A stretch of DNA of 64,000 nt from Actinomycetota bacterium (lineage in GTDB: Bacteria; Actinomycetota; Humimicrobiia; Humimicrobiales; Humimicrobiaceae), in NCBI GenBank assembly GCA_023379515.1, contig JAMCQQ010000201.1, positions 32,546-96,545 of the forward strand, read 5' to 3'. A model generated the notes under the pieces. That model was given only the letters and a program-made list of their open reading frames with translations. It was not told the origin of the DNA and did not search any database. Below are positions 45,702 to 54,997 of this stretch, piece by piece; the first letter of the stretch is position 1; each line of letters opens with the position of its first letter. A program made the position numbers and the translations under genes.

Positions 45702-46418
45702 TTAATGTGTCCCATTCTTGGATATTATCAATTCTGCCAGAAATAAATCCGTGGGAGTGGTAATTTTTATATTCTCATGACTTCCTTTTAAAAATTTTAC
45801 CTTATATCCGGCTCTTTCAACAAGCATTGAATCATCGGTCCCAATAAATTTATCTTCTTTTGCCAGTTTATAAGCCTTAAGCAAGGATTCTTTAAAGAAT
45901 GTTTGCGGAGTTTGTGCATGATAAATTATTTCTCTTGGAATTGTTTCAACGGTTCCATGCATGCTGTCGATTTTTTTAATTGTTTCATAAGCAGCAGCAG
46001 CAAGTATTATTCCCTGAACTTTTGAATCCTGTTTGTTTGATTCAATTAATAATTCGATTAACTTATTTACATCCGCAGAATAAATTAATGGTCTGACTCC
46101 ATCATGTATGGAAATTATATCGCAATGATCAGGAATAAATCTAAGGGCATTTTCAACAGTTTCCTGTCTTGTCTGACCTCCAATTATTATCCTTGTTGCT
46201 TTTGTAAAACCATATTTGTCTATAATGTTTTTCTGTGTATACTCAATGAATTCCTGGGGAACCAGAATATAAATCTCATCAATAAGGGATGCCCTCTGAA
46301 AAACACCAATGGTATGTGCCAGTATTGGTTTACCGCACAAATTAATAAACTGTTTATTAATGTCTGCTCTTAACCGGGTTCCCTTTCCGGCTGCTGTTAT
46401 AATGCCTAAATTCATCAT
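45702..46418 (-). CDS. ispD: 2-C-methyl-D-erythritol 4-phosphate cytidylyltransferase
   Basis: MEP pathway enzyme. GIITAAGKGTRLRADINKQF carries the CTP-binding loop, then HDGVRPLI and TDDSMLVERAG. 238 residues, normal. The start overlaps the yacL stop by four bases, so the two are translationally coupled; a start one codon later (second Met) is possible. Interrupted from ispF by the mobile element copy C. Confidence 0.96.
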   Translation of the reverse strand: MMNLGIITAAGKGTRLRADINKQFINLCGKPILAHTIGVFQRASLIDEIYILVPQEFIEYTQKNIIDKYGFTKATRIIIGGQTRQETVENALRFIPDHCDIISIHDGVRPLIYSADVNKLIELLIESNKQDSKVQGIILAAAAYETIKKIDSMHGTVETIPREIIYHAQTPQTFFKESLLKAYKLAKEDKFIGTDDSMLVERAGYKVKFLKGSHENIKITTPTDLFLAELIISKNGTH

Positions 46419-47512
46419 TCTCCGTTTGTAGAAATTTTGGAAAAAATCATCCTTCCTGCCGGAGTTTGCAGTATTCCTGTAATTGTGATTTCAATTATTT
46501 TACCAAGCAAATTTCGGCCGCCTTCAATAACAATCATTGTCCCATCATCAAGATAAGCAACTCCCTGATCTTTTTCCTTGCCTTCCTTTATTATTTCAAC
46601 ATCCATTTTTTCTCCAGGGAGAATTATCATTTTAACTGAATTGGAAAGATCATTAATATTTAATACTTTAATGCCTTTCAGCTTTGCAACCTTATTAAGA
46701 TTGTAATCGGAAGTAACTATATCTCCGTCAAGCTCTCTTGCTAATGCTATAAGTTTTGAATCAACAGTATCCTGTTTTGGATAATCTTTTTCAACAATAG
46801 CAATATGCAGCTTTTTATTATCCTGAAGTTTTTGAAGAATATCAAGACCTGTTCTGCCTCTGATCCTTTTCAGGTTATCTGAAGAGTCGGCAATTCCCTG
46901 AAGCTCATTAACAATAAAACCGGGAATAATAAGATCACCCTCAAGAAATCCCGTCATAATAATATCAGCAATTCTCCCATCAATTATTGTGCTTGTATCA
47001 AGTATTTTAGGCTTGGAAATAGCATGATTTTTATCCGCCTTATTTTTCTCATTAAGGTTTTCATCTTTCTCATCCTTAAATCCTTTGCCAAGCTTTAAAA
47101 CATTAATTATCATCTGCTTGTTCCTTAAAGAAAGCATTATTCCTGCATAAGAAAAAATAAGTACGACAAAAATAGGTATAAAAGGACCAACAAAGGGAAT
47201 TGATCTTAATGCAAAAGATACAAGTAAACCCAGCACTATTCCTGTTGTCAGACCAATAATGCCTATTATTAAATTGTTTCCTGGTATTTCTCTTACTTTC
47301 TCATTGACAGAACTTACATCTTTTATGATTTTTTTCCCAATAAAATTACCAATAAAAAAACCTATAATAGAAAAAATTATAATTCCGACAATACGGCCTA
47401 TCAACAATAAACCGCTATTGTTTAAATAATCTGTTAAAAATGTATTTACAAGATAATAGCCACCACCAGCTCCTACAATCAAAAATACCAGTCTAAAAAT
47501 TAACAGAATCAT
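46415..47512 (-). CDS. yacL: PIN/TRAM-domain membrane protein (YacL-like)
   Basis: 365 residues. Four membrane helices in the first 130, then a charged linker, a PIN nuclease domain (KPKILDTSTIIDGRIADI, with Asp residues, and ALARELDGDIVTSDYNLNKVA) and a C-terminal TRAM RNA-binding domain (GVAYLDDGTMIVIEGGRNLLGK). In Firmicutes it lies between disA and ispD, exactly as here. Function in RNA turnover at the membrane is presumed, not proven. Confidence 0.94.
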   Translation of the reverse strand: MILLIFRLVFLIVGAGGGYYLVNTFLTDYLNNSGLLLIGRIVGIIIFSIIGFFIGNFIGKKIIKDVSSVNEKVREIPGNNLIIGIIGLTTGIVLGLLVSFALRSIPFVGPFIPIFVVLIFSYAGIMLSLRNKQMIINVLKLGKGFKDEKDENLNEKNKADKNHAISKPKILDTSTIIDGRIADIIMTGFLEGDLIIPGFIVNELQGIADSSDNLKRIRGRTGLDILQKLQDNKKLHIAIVEKDYPKQDTVDSKLIALARELDGDIVTSDYNLNKVAKLKGIKVLNINDLSNSVKMIILPGEKMDVEIIKEGKEKDQGVAYLDDGTMIVIEGGRNLLGKIIEITITGILQTPAGRMIFSKISTNGE

Positions 47513-47550
47513 TAAAAACTCACCATTTTATAATTTAAATCGCATTTTAT

Positions 47551-48660
47551 TTATAAAACTATTTTTGAATCAAGTCCTCCTTTGCCGTTATAAATGTCAT
47601 TATAAAAATAATATTCGGAATATTTCTTAAGCCTGTCAATAAATGATTTTGCCCTGATCCTTCCAACACCCTGAACTGTTGCCAGTTCATCCACACTTGC
47701 ATTCATAATATTTTTCAGATTTCCAAACTTGTTTATTATATTTGCAATTACGCCTTGCGGAAGTCTTATAACTTCAGATATAATCCTGTATCCTTTTGGC
47801 TGGATATTAAATTCAATTAAATTTTCTTCACTATCATATCCTAATAGTTTTGAAACAGTTTCCAGTTCAATTATTTCATCAGATTCGATATTTAATAACT
47901 TTTCCTTTAATTTTTCAGGATCAACCTTTGCTTCATCTGAAACATAATCTTTAATAATCTTAATATAATCATCTTCAACATTGTCCATGAGCTCTTCAGT
48001 CTGCATCTGAAGAAGCCTGCCGTCAGTTCCAAGTTCAGTAATAAATTTATTGACTTCCCTGGCTGTTTTATTTACAATAATTGCTCTTTGAAATATGCTC
48101 GCAACATCAAACAATGTAACAATTCCTTCAAGTTCTCTTACTGTTAAATTAAGTATTAAGTGATTAAGACCGTTTTTAAATTTTTCAAGTGTCTGTATTG
48201 CCTGATTTGCCTTTGAAAGAATGATTCTTGGCTCTTCAAGAATATATTTAATGTTATCTATGTATAAAGTAACCGCATCCCTTTTTTGAGAAATGGAAAT
48301 TATAAGTTCTTTTGTTTGCTTGGCAGTTCTTTCAGCAGTAATATGTCTTGTTCCTGTTTCTGAAGTTGGGATCTCCGGATCCGGAAACAGATACGTATTG
48401 GCATACAGAATTCTTTTTGAATCTGAGCTTAGTATTATGGCACCATCCATTTTCCCCAGCTCATATAATTTTGCAGCAGTTAAATTACATCCTATATAAA
48501 AACCTCCATTTGTAATTTTCAAAACAGCTTCAGAATCACCTAAAACCAGCAGCCCTCCAGTTTTTGCCTGAAGTATATATTCTATTCCTAATCTTAAATC
48601 TGTTCCAGGAGCAACTCTTTTAAGACATTTTAAAAGTAATTCTTCTTCCCGTGTATTCAT
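47551..48660 (-). CDS. disA: DNA integrity scanning protein DisA, diadenylate cyclase
   Basis: Scans DNA and makes c-di-AMP. N-terminal DAC domain with DGA (72-74) and GTRH (103-106), a helical linker and a C-terminal HhH DNA-binding domain (GVGRIRAKSFIDRL). 369 residues. The catalytic RHR motif reads RHI: I107 takes the place of the second Arg, verified in the DNA (AGA CAT ATT). This could reduce activity. No radA lies next to it, unlike Bacillus, where clpC-radA-disA is usual. Confidence 0.94.
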   Translation of the reverse strand: MNTREEELLLKCLKRVAPGTDLRLGIEYILQAKTGGLLVLGDSEAVLKITNGGFYIGCNLTAAKLYELGKMDGAIILSSDSKRILYANTYLFPDPEIPTSETGTRHITAERTAKQTKELIISISQKRDAVTLYIDNIKYILEEPRIILSKANQAIQTLEKFKNGLNHLILNLTVRELEGIVTLFDVASIFQRAIIVNKTAREVNKFITELGTDGRLLQMQTEELMDNVEDDYIKIIKDYVSDEAKVDPEKLKEKLLNIESDEIIELETVSKLLGYDSEENLIEFNIQPKGYRIISEVIRLPQGVIANIINKFGNLKNIMNASVDELATVQGVGRIRAKSFIDRLKKYSEYYFYNDIYNGKGGLDSKIVL

Positions 48661-48821
48661 TGCAATTATGTATGTTTTGTTATCTAAATTTCTGAAATCT
48701 TTTTGAAAATCATTTTTTAAAAAATTTAAGTTTTTCTTTTAACTTTTTAAAACCATGAAATAATAAAACCGTTTTTTGCATATCAATTTATATATCTCAT
48801 ATAATACATTTTTGTTTTATT

Positions 48822-51293
48822 TCATACTTTTAAAACAGTCTTATTATAATCCTCCACTTCAAATACCATTTCGCCAACATCAGCACTAACCTTGATTTTT
48901 TGTCCTGGTTTTATTTCCCCGCTGATAATTTTTTCAGAAATTGGATCTTCTATTGAATTTTGGATTGCCCTTCTCATGGGCCTTGCTCCCATCACAGCAT
49001 CAAATCCTTTGTTAATCAAACATTCCTTTGCAGTTTCCGACAGCTCAATTCCAATCCCCTGATTTTCAAGCTGTGCTTCAAGTCTTGAAATCATCAAATC
49101 TATAATCCTGTAAACCTGATCACGTGTCAACTTATGGAATACAACAATTTCATCAATTCTGTTGATAAATTCCGGCTTGAAGGTGACTTTAAGTTCACTT
49201 ATAACCTTTTTCTTAATTTCAGCATAGGAAATCTCCTCATTATCTGTAATTTGAAAACCAAATGGATTATTCTTATGTATTTCCTTGGCTCCTAAATTTG
49301 ATGTCATGATAACAACTGTATTTTTAAAATCAACTCTTCTTCCCTGTGAGTCTGTCAGATGTCCGTCTTCAAAAATCTGCAGTAAAATATTAAATACATC
49401 AGGATGTGCTTTTTCAATTTCATCAAGAAGAATTACACTGTATGGTCTTCTCCTCACAAGTTCAGTAAGCTGTCCTCCTTCATCATAACCAATATATCCG
49501 GGAGGAGAACCCACAAGTTTTGAAACCGAATGTTTCTCCATATATTCAGACATATCTATCTGGATTAAAGCTTCTTCCTTTCCAAATAAAAATTCACTTA
49601 TTGTTTTTGCAAGTTCAGTTTTTCCAACTCCTGATGGTCCTAAAAACATAAAAGAACCGATCGGTCTCTTCGGATCCTTAAGGCCTGACCTGGATCTTCT
49701 TATAGCTTTGGAAACGATATTTATTGCCTCATCCTGTCCGATAACTCTTTTATGAAGACTTTCCTCCATATTTAAAAGTCTGGCTGTTTCACCTTCGGTA
49801 AGTTTGTAAACGGGAATACCTGTCCAGTTGGATAAAACTTCGGCTATTTCATTTTCATTTACTTTTTCCTTCCCTGATTTTTCAAGTCTTTTCCATGATT
49901 CTGTTATCTCAACTTTTTCCTTCAGCAATTTTTTCTCCTGGTCACGAAGTTCTGCAGCTTTTTCATAATCCTGATTTGAAATGGCTTCCTCTTTTTCACT
50001 TATCACTTTTTCAATGTTGTCTTCAATATCCTTTAAATTTGGGGGAGACATGATAGACCTTATTCTAACCCTTGAAGCAGCTTCATCTATAAGGTCAATA
50101 GCCTTATCAGGCAAAAACCTGTCAGAAATATATCTTTGAGCAAGTTTTGCTGCCGCAGTAAGAGCTCCATCTGTAATAGTTATATTATGAAATTTCTCAT
50201 ACCTGTCTCTTAATCCCTTTAAAATTTCAATGGTTTCGTATATTGATGGTTCATCAACATAAATTGGCTGGAATCTTCTTTCAAGCGCTTTATCTTTTTC
50301 TATGTATTTTCTGAATTCACTAACGGTAGTTGCTCCAATTGTTTGAATTTCTCCCCTTGAGAGCATTGGTTTAAGAATGCTTGCCGCATCAATTGCCCCT
50401 TCTGCTGCCCCTGCCCCAACAAGGTTATGAACTTCATCTATAAAAATTATGATATCACCGTCTTCCTTTATTTCAGCCAGCACTTTCTTAAGTCTTTCTT
50501 CAAAATCTCCCCTGTATCTTGAACCCGCTACAAGTGATCCAAGATCAAGAGTAAATATTCTTTTGTTTTGAAGATTTATAGGAACTTCTTTTGATGTGAT
50601 ATGCTGTACAAAACCTTCAACAATAGCAGTTTTCCCAACTCCGGATTCACCAATTAATATTGGATTATTTTTTGTTCTTCTTGAAAGAATCTGCATTAGT
50701 CTTTCAATTTCTTTTTTTCGTCCAACTACAGGATCAAGTTTTCCTTCCTGAGCCAGACTAGTTAAATCCCTGCCGTATTGACTTAATGTCTTGAGCGGCT
50801 TTTTTGCAGTTTTACCAGTGGAAACAGAATCTGCGCCGGAATATACAGGATTTTTCCTGAGTACTTCCTTTATTGTTTCCTTAACAATTTCAAGCGTAAT
50901 ACCAAGGCTGTTCAGTACTCTTGCAGCTACTCCTTCTCCTTCTCTGAGAAGTCCAAGCAGAATATGTTCGGTACCGATATAATTATGCCCCATCTGAAGT
51001 GCTTCCCTTAATGAAAGTTCCAGTACTTTTTTTGCTCTGGGAGTGAAAGGTATATGTTCGTAAGATTCTGACGAACCTTCAGTAATAACACTTCTGACTG
51101 CAACTCTTACTTCTTCAAGTAAAATACCCATCTCAATAAGCACCTTGGATGCTATACCATCCTGTTCATCAATGATTCCAAGCAGCAAATGTTCTGTACC
51201 TATATAATTTTGTTTTAACAGTCTCGCTTCGTCCTGTGCCTTAACAACAACTCTGCGAGCCTTTTCTGTAAATCTTTCAAACATTTTAATCAC
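48822..51293 (-). CDS. clpC: ATP-dependent Clp protease ATP-binding subunit ClpC
   Basis: Unfoldase for ClpP. Two Clp-N repeats (about 1-150), AAA1 with GESGVGKTA, a middle domain with UVR-like coiled coil (about 410-480), and AAA2 with GPSGVGKTELAKT and IQIDMSEYMEKHSVSKLVG. 823 residues. The frame opens at GTG 51293 (MIKMF); ATG 51284 is equally good and gives the classic MFERF. Forms the clp operon with mcsA and mcsB, which act as its adaptor and tag writer. Confidence 0.97.
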   Translation of the reverse strand: MIKMFERFTEKARRVVVKAQDEARLLKQNYIGTEHLLLGIIDEQDGIASKVLIEMGILLEEVRVAVRSVITEGSSESYEHIPFTPRAKKVLELSLREALQMGHNYIGTEHILLGLLREGEGVAARVLNSLGITLEIVKETIKEVLRKNPVYSGADSVSTGKTAKKPLKTLSQYGRDLTSLAQEGKLDPVVGRKKEIERLMQILSRRTKNNPILIGESGVGKTAIVEGFVQHITSKEVPINLQNKRIFTLDLGSLVAGSRYRGDFEERLKKVLAEIKEDGDIIIFIDEVHNLVGAGAAEGAIDAASILKPMLSRGEIQTIGATTVSEFRKYIEKDKALERRFQPIYVDEPSIYETIEILKGLRDRYEKFHNITITDGALTAAAKLAQRYISDRFLPDKAIDLIDEAASRVRIRSIMSPPNLKDIEDNIEKVISEKEEAISNQDYEKAAELRDQEKKLLKEKVEITESWKRLEKSGKEKVNENEIAEVLSNWTGIPVYKLTEGETARLLNMEESLHKRVIGQDEAINIVSKAIRRSRSGLKDPKRPIGSFMFLGPSGVGKTELAKTISEFLFGKEEALIQIDMSEYMEKHSVSKLVGSPPGYIGYDEGGQLTELVRRRPYSVILLDEIEKAHPDVFNILLQIFEDGHLTDSQGRRVDFKNTVVIMTSNLGAKEIHKNNPFGFQITDNEEISYAEIKKKVISELKVTFKPEFINRIDEIVVFHKLTRDQVYRIIDLMISRLEAQLENQGIGIELSETAKECLINKGFDAVMGARPMRRAIQNSIEDPISEKIISGEIKPGQKIKVSADVGEMVFEVEDYNKTVLKV

Positions 51294-51363
51294 CAGTCCA
51301 TTAAATTAAATGCCTTATAAATTTCTCCAAATCTGCTGCAATTAAAACCCGTATTTAAATAAT

Positions 51364-52449
51364 CTAACTGTAATCCTTAAGTATTTTTTCTCTTATAACG
51401 CATGCTCTTATAAAATCTATTTCATCAAATGTAGCTTTCTTGTTCTTAATATAATTAAGCTCTATGTTCGAATCACTTATTATATTAATAAGTTCATAAA
51501 AATCAAATTTTCTGACTTCATCAATTATACCTAAATCCAACCCTAATTTTAATATGGACAGAAGTTCAAGCGATTCCTCAAAAGATAAAATTTTCGCATA
51601 TTTTACCATCCCGAATGATCTGTAAACACTGTCCTCAATAGTAAAACTTTGTTCTGATTTTAATTCATCCTTTGCCTTTTCTTCTTCCTCAATAAGATTT
51701 TTACTTATTGCCACAAGTTCCTCAATAATACTTTCTTCATTCTTTCCAAGAGTTATCAGATTTGAAATCTGAAAAAGATTACCTATTATTTCATTGCCCT
51801 CTCCAAAAAAACTGCTTACTCCAAAGCCTGTCTGATTTAAATTTTTAATAAAATCTACTATTTTCGTGCTTATTACAAGCGAAGGCAGATGAGCAATTAT
51901 TGTTGCCTTAAGTCCTGTTCCAATTACTGAAGGATTTGAAGTAAGATATCCAAGACTTTGATTAAAGGAAAAACTTAATTTATTTTCCAGCTTTTTTTCA
52001 AGTTTAAGTACTTCCTTATAACATGCCGGAATGTTATTTCCAGGCATCTGGCATTGAATTTTTAAATGTTCATCTTCATTGACTATTATTGCAGACAGCC
52101 TGTTATTATCTACAAGTCTGGAATTAAGAATGACTGCCTTTCCGTTTATTTTTTGAGCAGTTGATGCAGAAATAACTTTCTGTTCTATCAGCAATTGTCT
52201 TTGCAGCCTCGGAATATCTCTTAAACAATAAAAATTAAAGTTTTCAAGCTGCCGCGTTCGGGTTTTGGCTTCAAGAACAAGATTTAATATTCCTTCCCTG
52301 TCTAACCTGTCTGTTACAGCATTAAATTTATAACCTGCAATATTTCTAAACAGGCTTACGAAACTGATTAAAACAACCTGATTTCTTTCACAACTATATC
52401 TGAATTTCAAGTCTTTAATATTTTGATTTGTTAAAATATTTTCTTCCAT
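51364..52449 (-). CDS. mcsB: McsB-like protein arginine kinase homologue, catalytic arginines missing
   Basis: Homologue of the kinase that tags proteins with phospho-arginine for ClpCP. The fold is recognised from GTGLKATIIAHLPSL, GEGNEIIGNLFQISNLITLG, and NEDEHLKIQ in place of NEEDHLRIQ. The N-terminal SSRxRxARN motif reads SFVSLFRN (residues 29-36), so two phosphate-binding arginines are gone, and the VRGLYGEG motif reads GVSSFFGEG, losing another. 361 residues, full length and in frame. Starts one base into the mcsA stop. It may be a regulatory pseudokinase. Standard place in the clp operon. Confidence 0.88.
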   Translation of the reverse strand: MEENILTNQNIKDLKFRYSCERNQVVLISFVSLFRNIAGYKFNAVTDRLDREGILNLVLEAKTRTRQLENFNFYCLRDIPRLQRQLLIEQKVISASTAQKINGKAVILNSRLVDNNRLSAIIVNEDEHLKIQCQMPGNNIPACYKEVLKLEKKLENKLSFSFNQSLGYLTSNPSVIGTGLKATIIAHLPSLVISTKIVDFIKNLNQTGFGVSSFFGEGNEIIGNLFQISNLITLGKNEESIIEELVAISKNLIEEEEKAKDELKSEQSFTIEDSVYRSFGMVKYAKILSFEESLELLSILKLGLDLGIIDEVRKFDFYELINIISDSNIELNYIKNKKATFDEIDFIRACVIREKILKDYS

Positions 52450-53015
52450 TACTTTTTAAGTTTCCTGCCTGAATAATGAAGTTTCTTCTGTAAAAATGAT
52501 ATTTTATCTCTTAATTTTGCAGCTTCTTCAAAATTTTCAATTATTATTTGCTCCTCAAGCATGAATTTTAAATCTTTGATTTTCTTTTCAATCTTAAGTC
52601 TCTTATTACAGTTTAATGGTATTTTCCCCTTATGCTCAATCCCTGTTTGAATAAGCTTTATAAGAGGATTTAATTCTTCTTTAAACTCATCATAACAGCG
52701 GGGACAACCTACCCTGCCCATTTTTTTTATTGCACTTATTGAAATATTGCAATACTGACATCTTTTGTTTTCCCTGCCGGTTGAACTTAAACTATCAAAC
52801 AGATCAAAAGACTCATTATTTACAAAAAATCCAAGATCTATTGCAAGAATGCTTGTAGAATTTTTGATATTACCATTAATTATTTCTTCTTCCGATAAAA
52901 ATGACAAATCTTTTACACATTCCCTGCATAAATCAAATTTCCTCACCTCTCCACTGTTATCCAGTTGTATCAGATGAATACTTGCTTCATTTTTTCTGCA
53001 GTTATCACAAATCAT
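52449..53015 (-). CDS. mcsA: McsA: zinc-finger activator of McsB with UVR domain
   Basis: 188 residues with two treble-clef-like zinc sites: CDNC and CREC in the first 32 residues, CQYC and CPRC at about 85-105, then a C-terminal UVR helix (KKIKDLKFMLEEQIIIENFEEAAKLRDK). GGAG precedes ATG 53015. First gene of the clp group; ctsR, which leads the operon in Firmicutes, is absent. Upstream lies a mobile hairpin element. TTGCAG with a TATGAAT 17 bases later (about 53095-53065) may be its promoter. Confidence 0.92.
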   Translation of the reverse strand: MICDNCRKNEASIHLIQLDNSGEVRKFDLCRECVKDLSFLSEEEIINGNIKNSTSILAIDLGFFVNNESFDLFDSLSSTGRENKRCQYCNISISAIKKMGRVGCPRCYDEFKEELNPLIKLIQTGIEHKGKIPLNCNKRLKIEKKIKDLKFMLEEQIIIENFEEAAKLRDKISFLQKKLHYSGRKLKK

Positions 53016-53154
53016 TAATTCTCCATTCCGTAAAAAATATTAAATCCTTCAAATTAAGTATTCATAAATAAATTATTATTTATCCTGCAACTAAGATGAT
53101 TATAACATTTTTGAATATAAAAATTAAATCGGGAAACAAACAGGGAAAAATTAA

Positions 53155-53386
53155 TTTAGCATTTCCTTTCTCGTGATTGAAAATAAATTATTGGATCGAT
53201 GGCTGGGTGTTGAGAAAACCTTTTGAAGGCTGAGCGGGCAAGGTTCCTCTCTTAGAGAGGAGAGCGAAGCCTGAAATCAGAGCAAGCTTTGACTCGCTGG
53301 GGCAAAGCTTGCGTGTTTTCGAAATACCCAGCCGTCGATTTTCGCAGCCTTACTTTTGTCTATATCACAAAATTGGAAATGTTTCC
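53155..53386 (+). mobile_element. Hairpin repeat element, copy D
   Basis: 232 bases. Ends TTTAGCATTTCC and GGAAATGTTTCC. The main stem joins 53196-53219 with 53315-53338; inner hairpins are at 53246-53260 (CCTCTCT/AGAGAGG) and 53282-53312 (10-base stem, loop ACTCGCTGGGG). It lies between mcsA and lysS and ends one base before the lysS stop codon (53388). I find no clean 9-base duplication at its borders; AT-rich flanks differ (AAAAATTAA and TTTAAATTT). Confidence 0.92.
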
Positions 53387-53387
53387 T

Positions 53388-54989
53388 TTAAATTTCCTTT
53401 TCCTGCCTCATTAACGGAAATAATATAACGTCTCTTATGGAGCTGCAGTTTGTTATTATCATGGCAAGCCTGTCAATGCCAATTCCTTCTCCTGCAGTAG
53501 GCGGCATTCCATATTCAAGAGCTTTTAAAAAATCTATGTCAATCTTTCCTGTCATCCTTTCTTCCTCATCCTTGCTTTTAACCTGTAATTTAAATCTTTC
53601 AAACTGGTCCTGCGGGTCTATGAGTTCAGAAAAGGCATTTGCAACTTCTTCTCCTCCAATAAATAATTCAAACCTTTCTGTCAGATCCGGATTTTGTGGA
53701 CTTTTTCTGGCAAGCGGAGAAATTTCAACAGGATAATCTCTGATAAATGTTGGATTAATTAACCTTGGAGCAACGAAAAATTCAAAAAATTCGTTAATTA
53801 TTTTTCCCTTCCCGAAACTTTCATCAAGATTCAGATTATTTTCTTTTGCCATATTTCTTAACTGCTGCAGGCTTTTATTAAAATCTATATCAAGTCCTGC
53901 AAACTTTCTAATAGAATCAATCATTGTCAGATTGTCCCATGAACCTTCAAAATCAATATTATTTCCTCTGTAATTAAATTTAAGTTTTCCAGAAGCTTCC
54001 TTTGCTGCATATTTTAGCATTTCTTCAGTTAATTTAATAAGGTCATTGTAATCAGCATATGACTGATAAAATTCAAGCATGGTAAATTCCGGATTATGCT
54101 TATATGAAATTCCCTCATTTCTGAAGTTTCTGTTTATTTCAAAAACTTTTTCAAAACCGCCAATAATAAGTCTTTTTAAATAAAGCTCAGGCGCTATTCT
54201 TAAATAAAGTTCCATATCAAGAGCATTATGATGTGTTGTAAACGGTTTTGCAGTTGCTCCTCCCGGGATAGGTTGAAGCATAGGTGTTTCTACTTCAAGA
54301 AATCCCTTTGAAGTTAAAAATTTTCTGAATGCTTCTATCATTTTAATCCTTACCATAAAAGCTTCTTTAACTTCAGGATTAACTATGAAATCCAGGTATC
54401 TTTGTCTGTATCTGATCTCCTTGTCTTTAAGTCCATGCCATTTTTCAGGAAGAATCCTTATTGATTTGCTTAACAGTTCAAATTCTTGAACATTTATTGA
54501 AAGTTCACCTGTATGGGTTTTAAATACCGTCCCTTTTACTCCGGCAATATCTCCGATATCCAGATCAAGAAATTCATAATAACTTTCATCTCCGATATTT
54601 TTTATGTTCAGATATAATTGTATCTGTCCTGAAAAATCTTTTAAGACTGCAAAAGTTGCTTTGCCATGTTTTCTTAAAGCTATTATTCTTCCGGCAATAC
54701 TATAAACTTCATCTCCGGCTTTTTCTCCTGCTTCAAGATGAGAATAATTTTCATGCAAAATCTTTATATCAGTGTTTGTAATAAATTTTGCCCTGTAAAG
54801 CTGCTTTCCTTTTTTCTTTTGTTCAATAACTTTTTCAAGTTTTGCTTTCAGTGATTCTCCTAAAGGAGTTTCAAGCTCAAGCAGATATTGTGCTCCTGAA
54901 TTTTCAATATTTTCAGTACTAAGGTTAGTCTTTTCAACATCAGCGCTTTCCCCGCCGTCATAATTTTTATTTCTTTTTATATCATCCAT
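53388..54989 (-). CDS. lysS: Lysine--tRNA ligase (class II)
   Basis: Class IIb synthetase with an OB-fold anticodon domain (about 85-195) and the catalytic core: motif 2 FRNEGISYKHNPEFTMLEFY, and motif 3 GIGIDRLAM near the end. 533 residues, with an N-terminal extension of about 35 acidic residues before the usual start. ATG 54989 follows AGGG; this ribosome site is part of a decayed copy of greA just upstream. Downstream of greA, a common pairing. The stop codon abuts hairpin element D. Confidence 0.96.
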   Translation of the reverse strand: MDDIKRNKNYDGGESADVEKTNLSTENIENSGAQYLLELETPLGESLKAKLEKVIEQKKKGKQLYRAKFITNTDIKILHENYSHLEAGEKAGDEVYSIAGRIIALRKHGKATFAVLKDFSGQIQLYLNIKNIGDESYYEFLDLDIGDIAGVKGTVFKTHTGELSINVQEFELLSKSIRILPEKWHGLKDKEIRYRQRYLDFIVNPEVKEAFMVRIKMIEAFRKFLTSKGFLEVETPMLQPIPGGATAKPFTTHHNALDMELYLRIAPELYLKRLIIGGFEKVFEINRNFRNEGISYKHNPEFTMLEFYQSYADYNDLIKLTEEMLKYAAKEASGKLKFNYRGNNIDFEGSWDNLTMIDSIRKFAGLDIDFNKSLQQLRNMAKENNLNLDESFGKGKIINEFFEFFVAPRLINPTFIRDYPVEISPLARKSPQNPDLTERFELFIGGEEVANAFSELIDPQDQFERFKLQVKSKDEEERMTGKIDIDFLKALEYGMPPTAGEGIGIDRLAMIITNCSSIRDVILFPLMRQEKEI

Positions 54990-54997
54990 ATTTTAAC

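Noticed and set aside
48763..48780. Further LacI-type operator before clpC/disA (AAAACCGTTTTTTG)
   Set aside because: The outer half-sites do not pair as in the three accepted sites; likely chance in AT-rich DNA.
51294..53154. CtsR operator or ctsR gene before the clp group
   Set aside because: I see no heptad repeat operator and no ctsR frame; the region upstream of mcsA holds only AT-rich sequence and element D.
5545..53386. Hairpin elements as CRISPR repeats
   Set aside because: Copies are kilobases apart, about 230 bases long, with no regular spacers and no cas genes.
5545..53386. Hairpin elements as plain transcription terminators
   Set aside because: There is no U tract after the main stem, the core and flanks are conserved well beyond need, and two copies have target duplications.
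53146..53395. 9-bp duplication at element D
   Set aside because: The bordering 9-mers AAAAATTAA and TTTAAATTT are not the same; only general AT-richness is shared.
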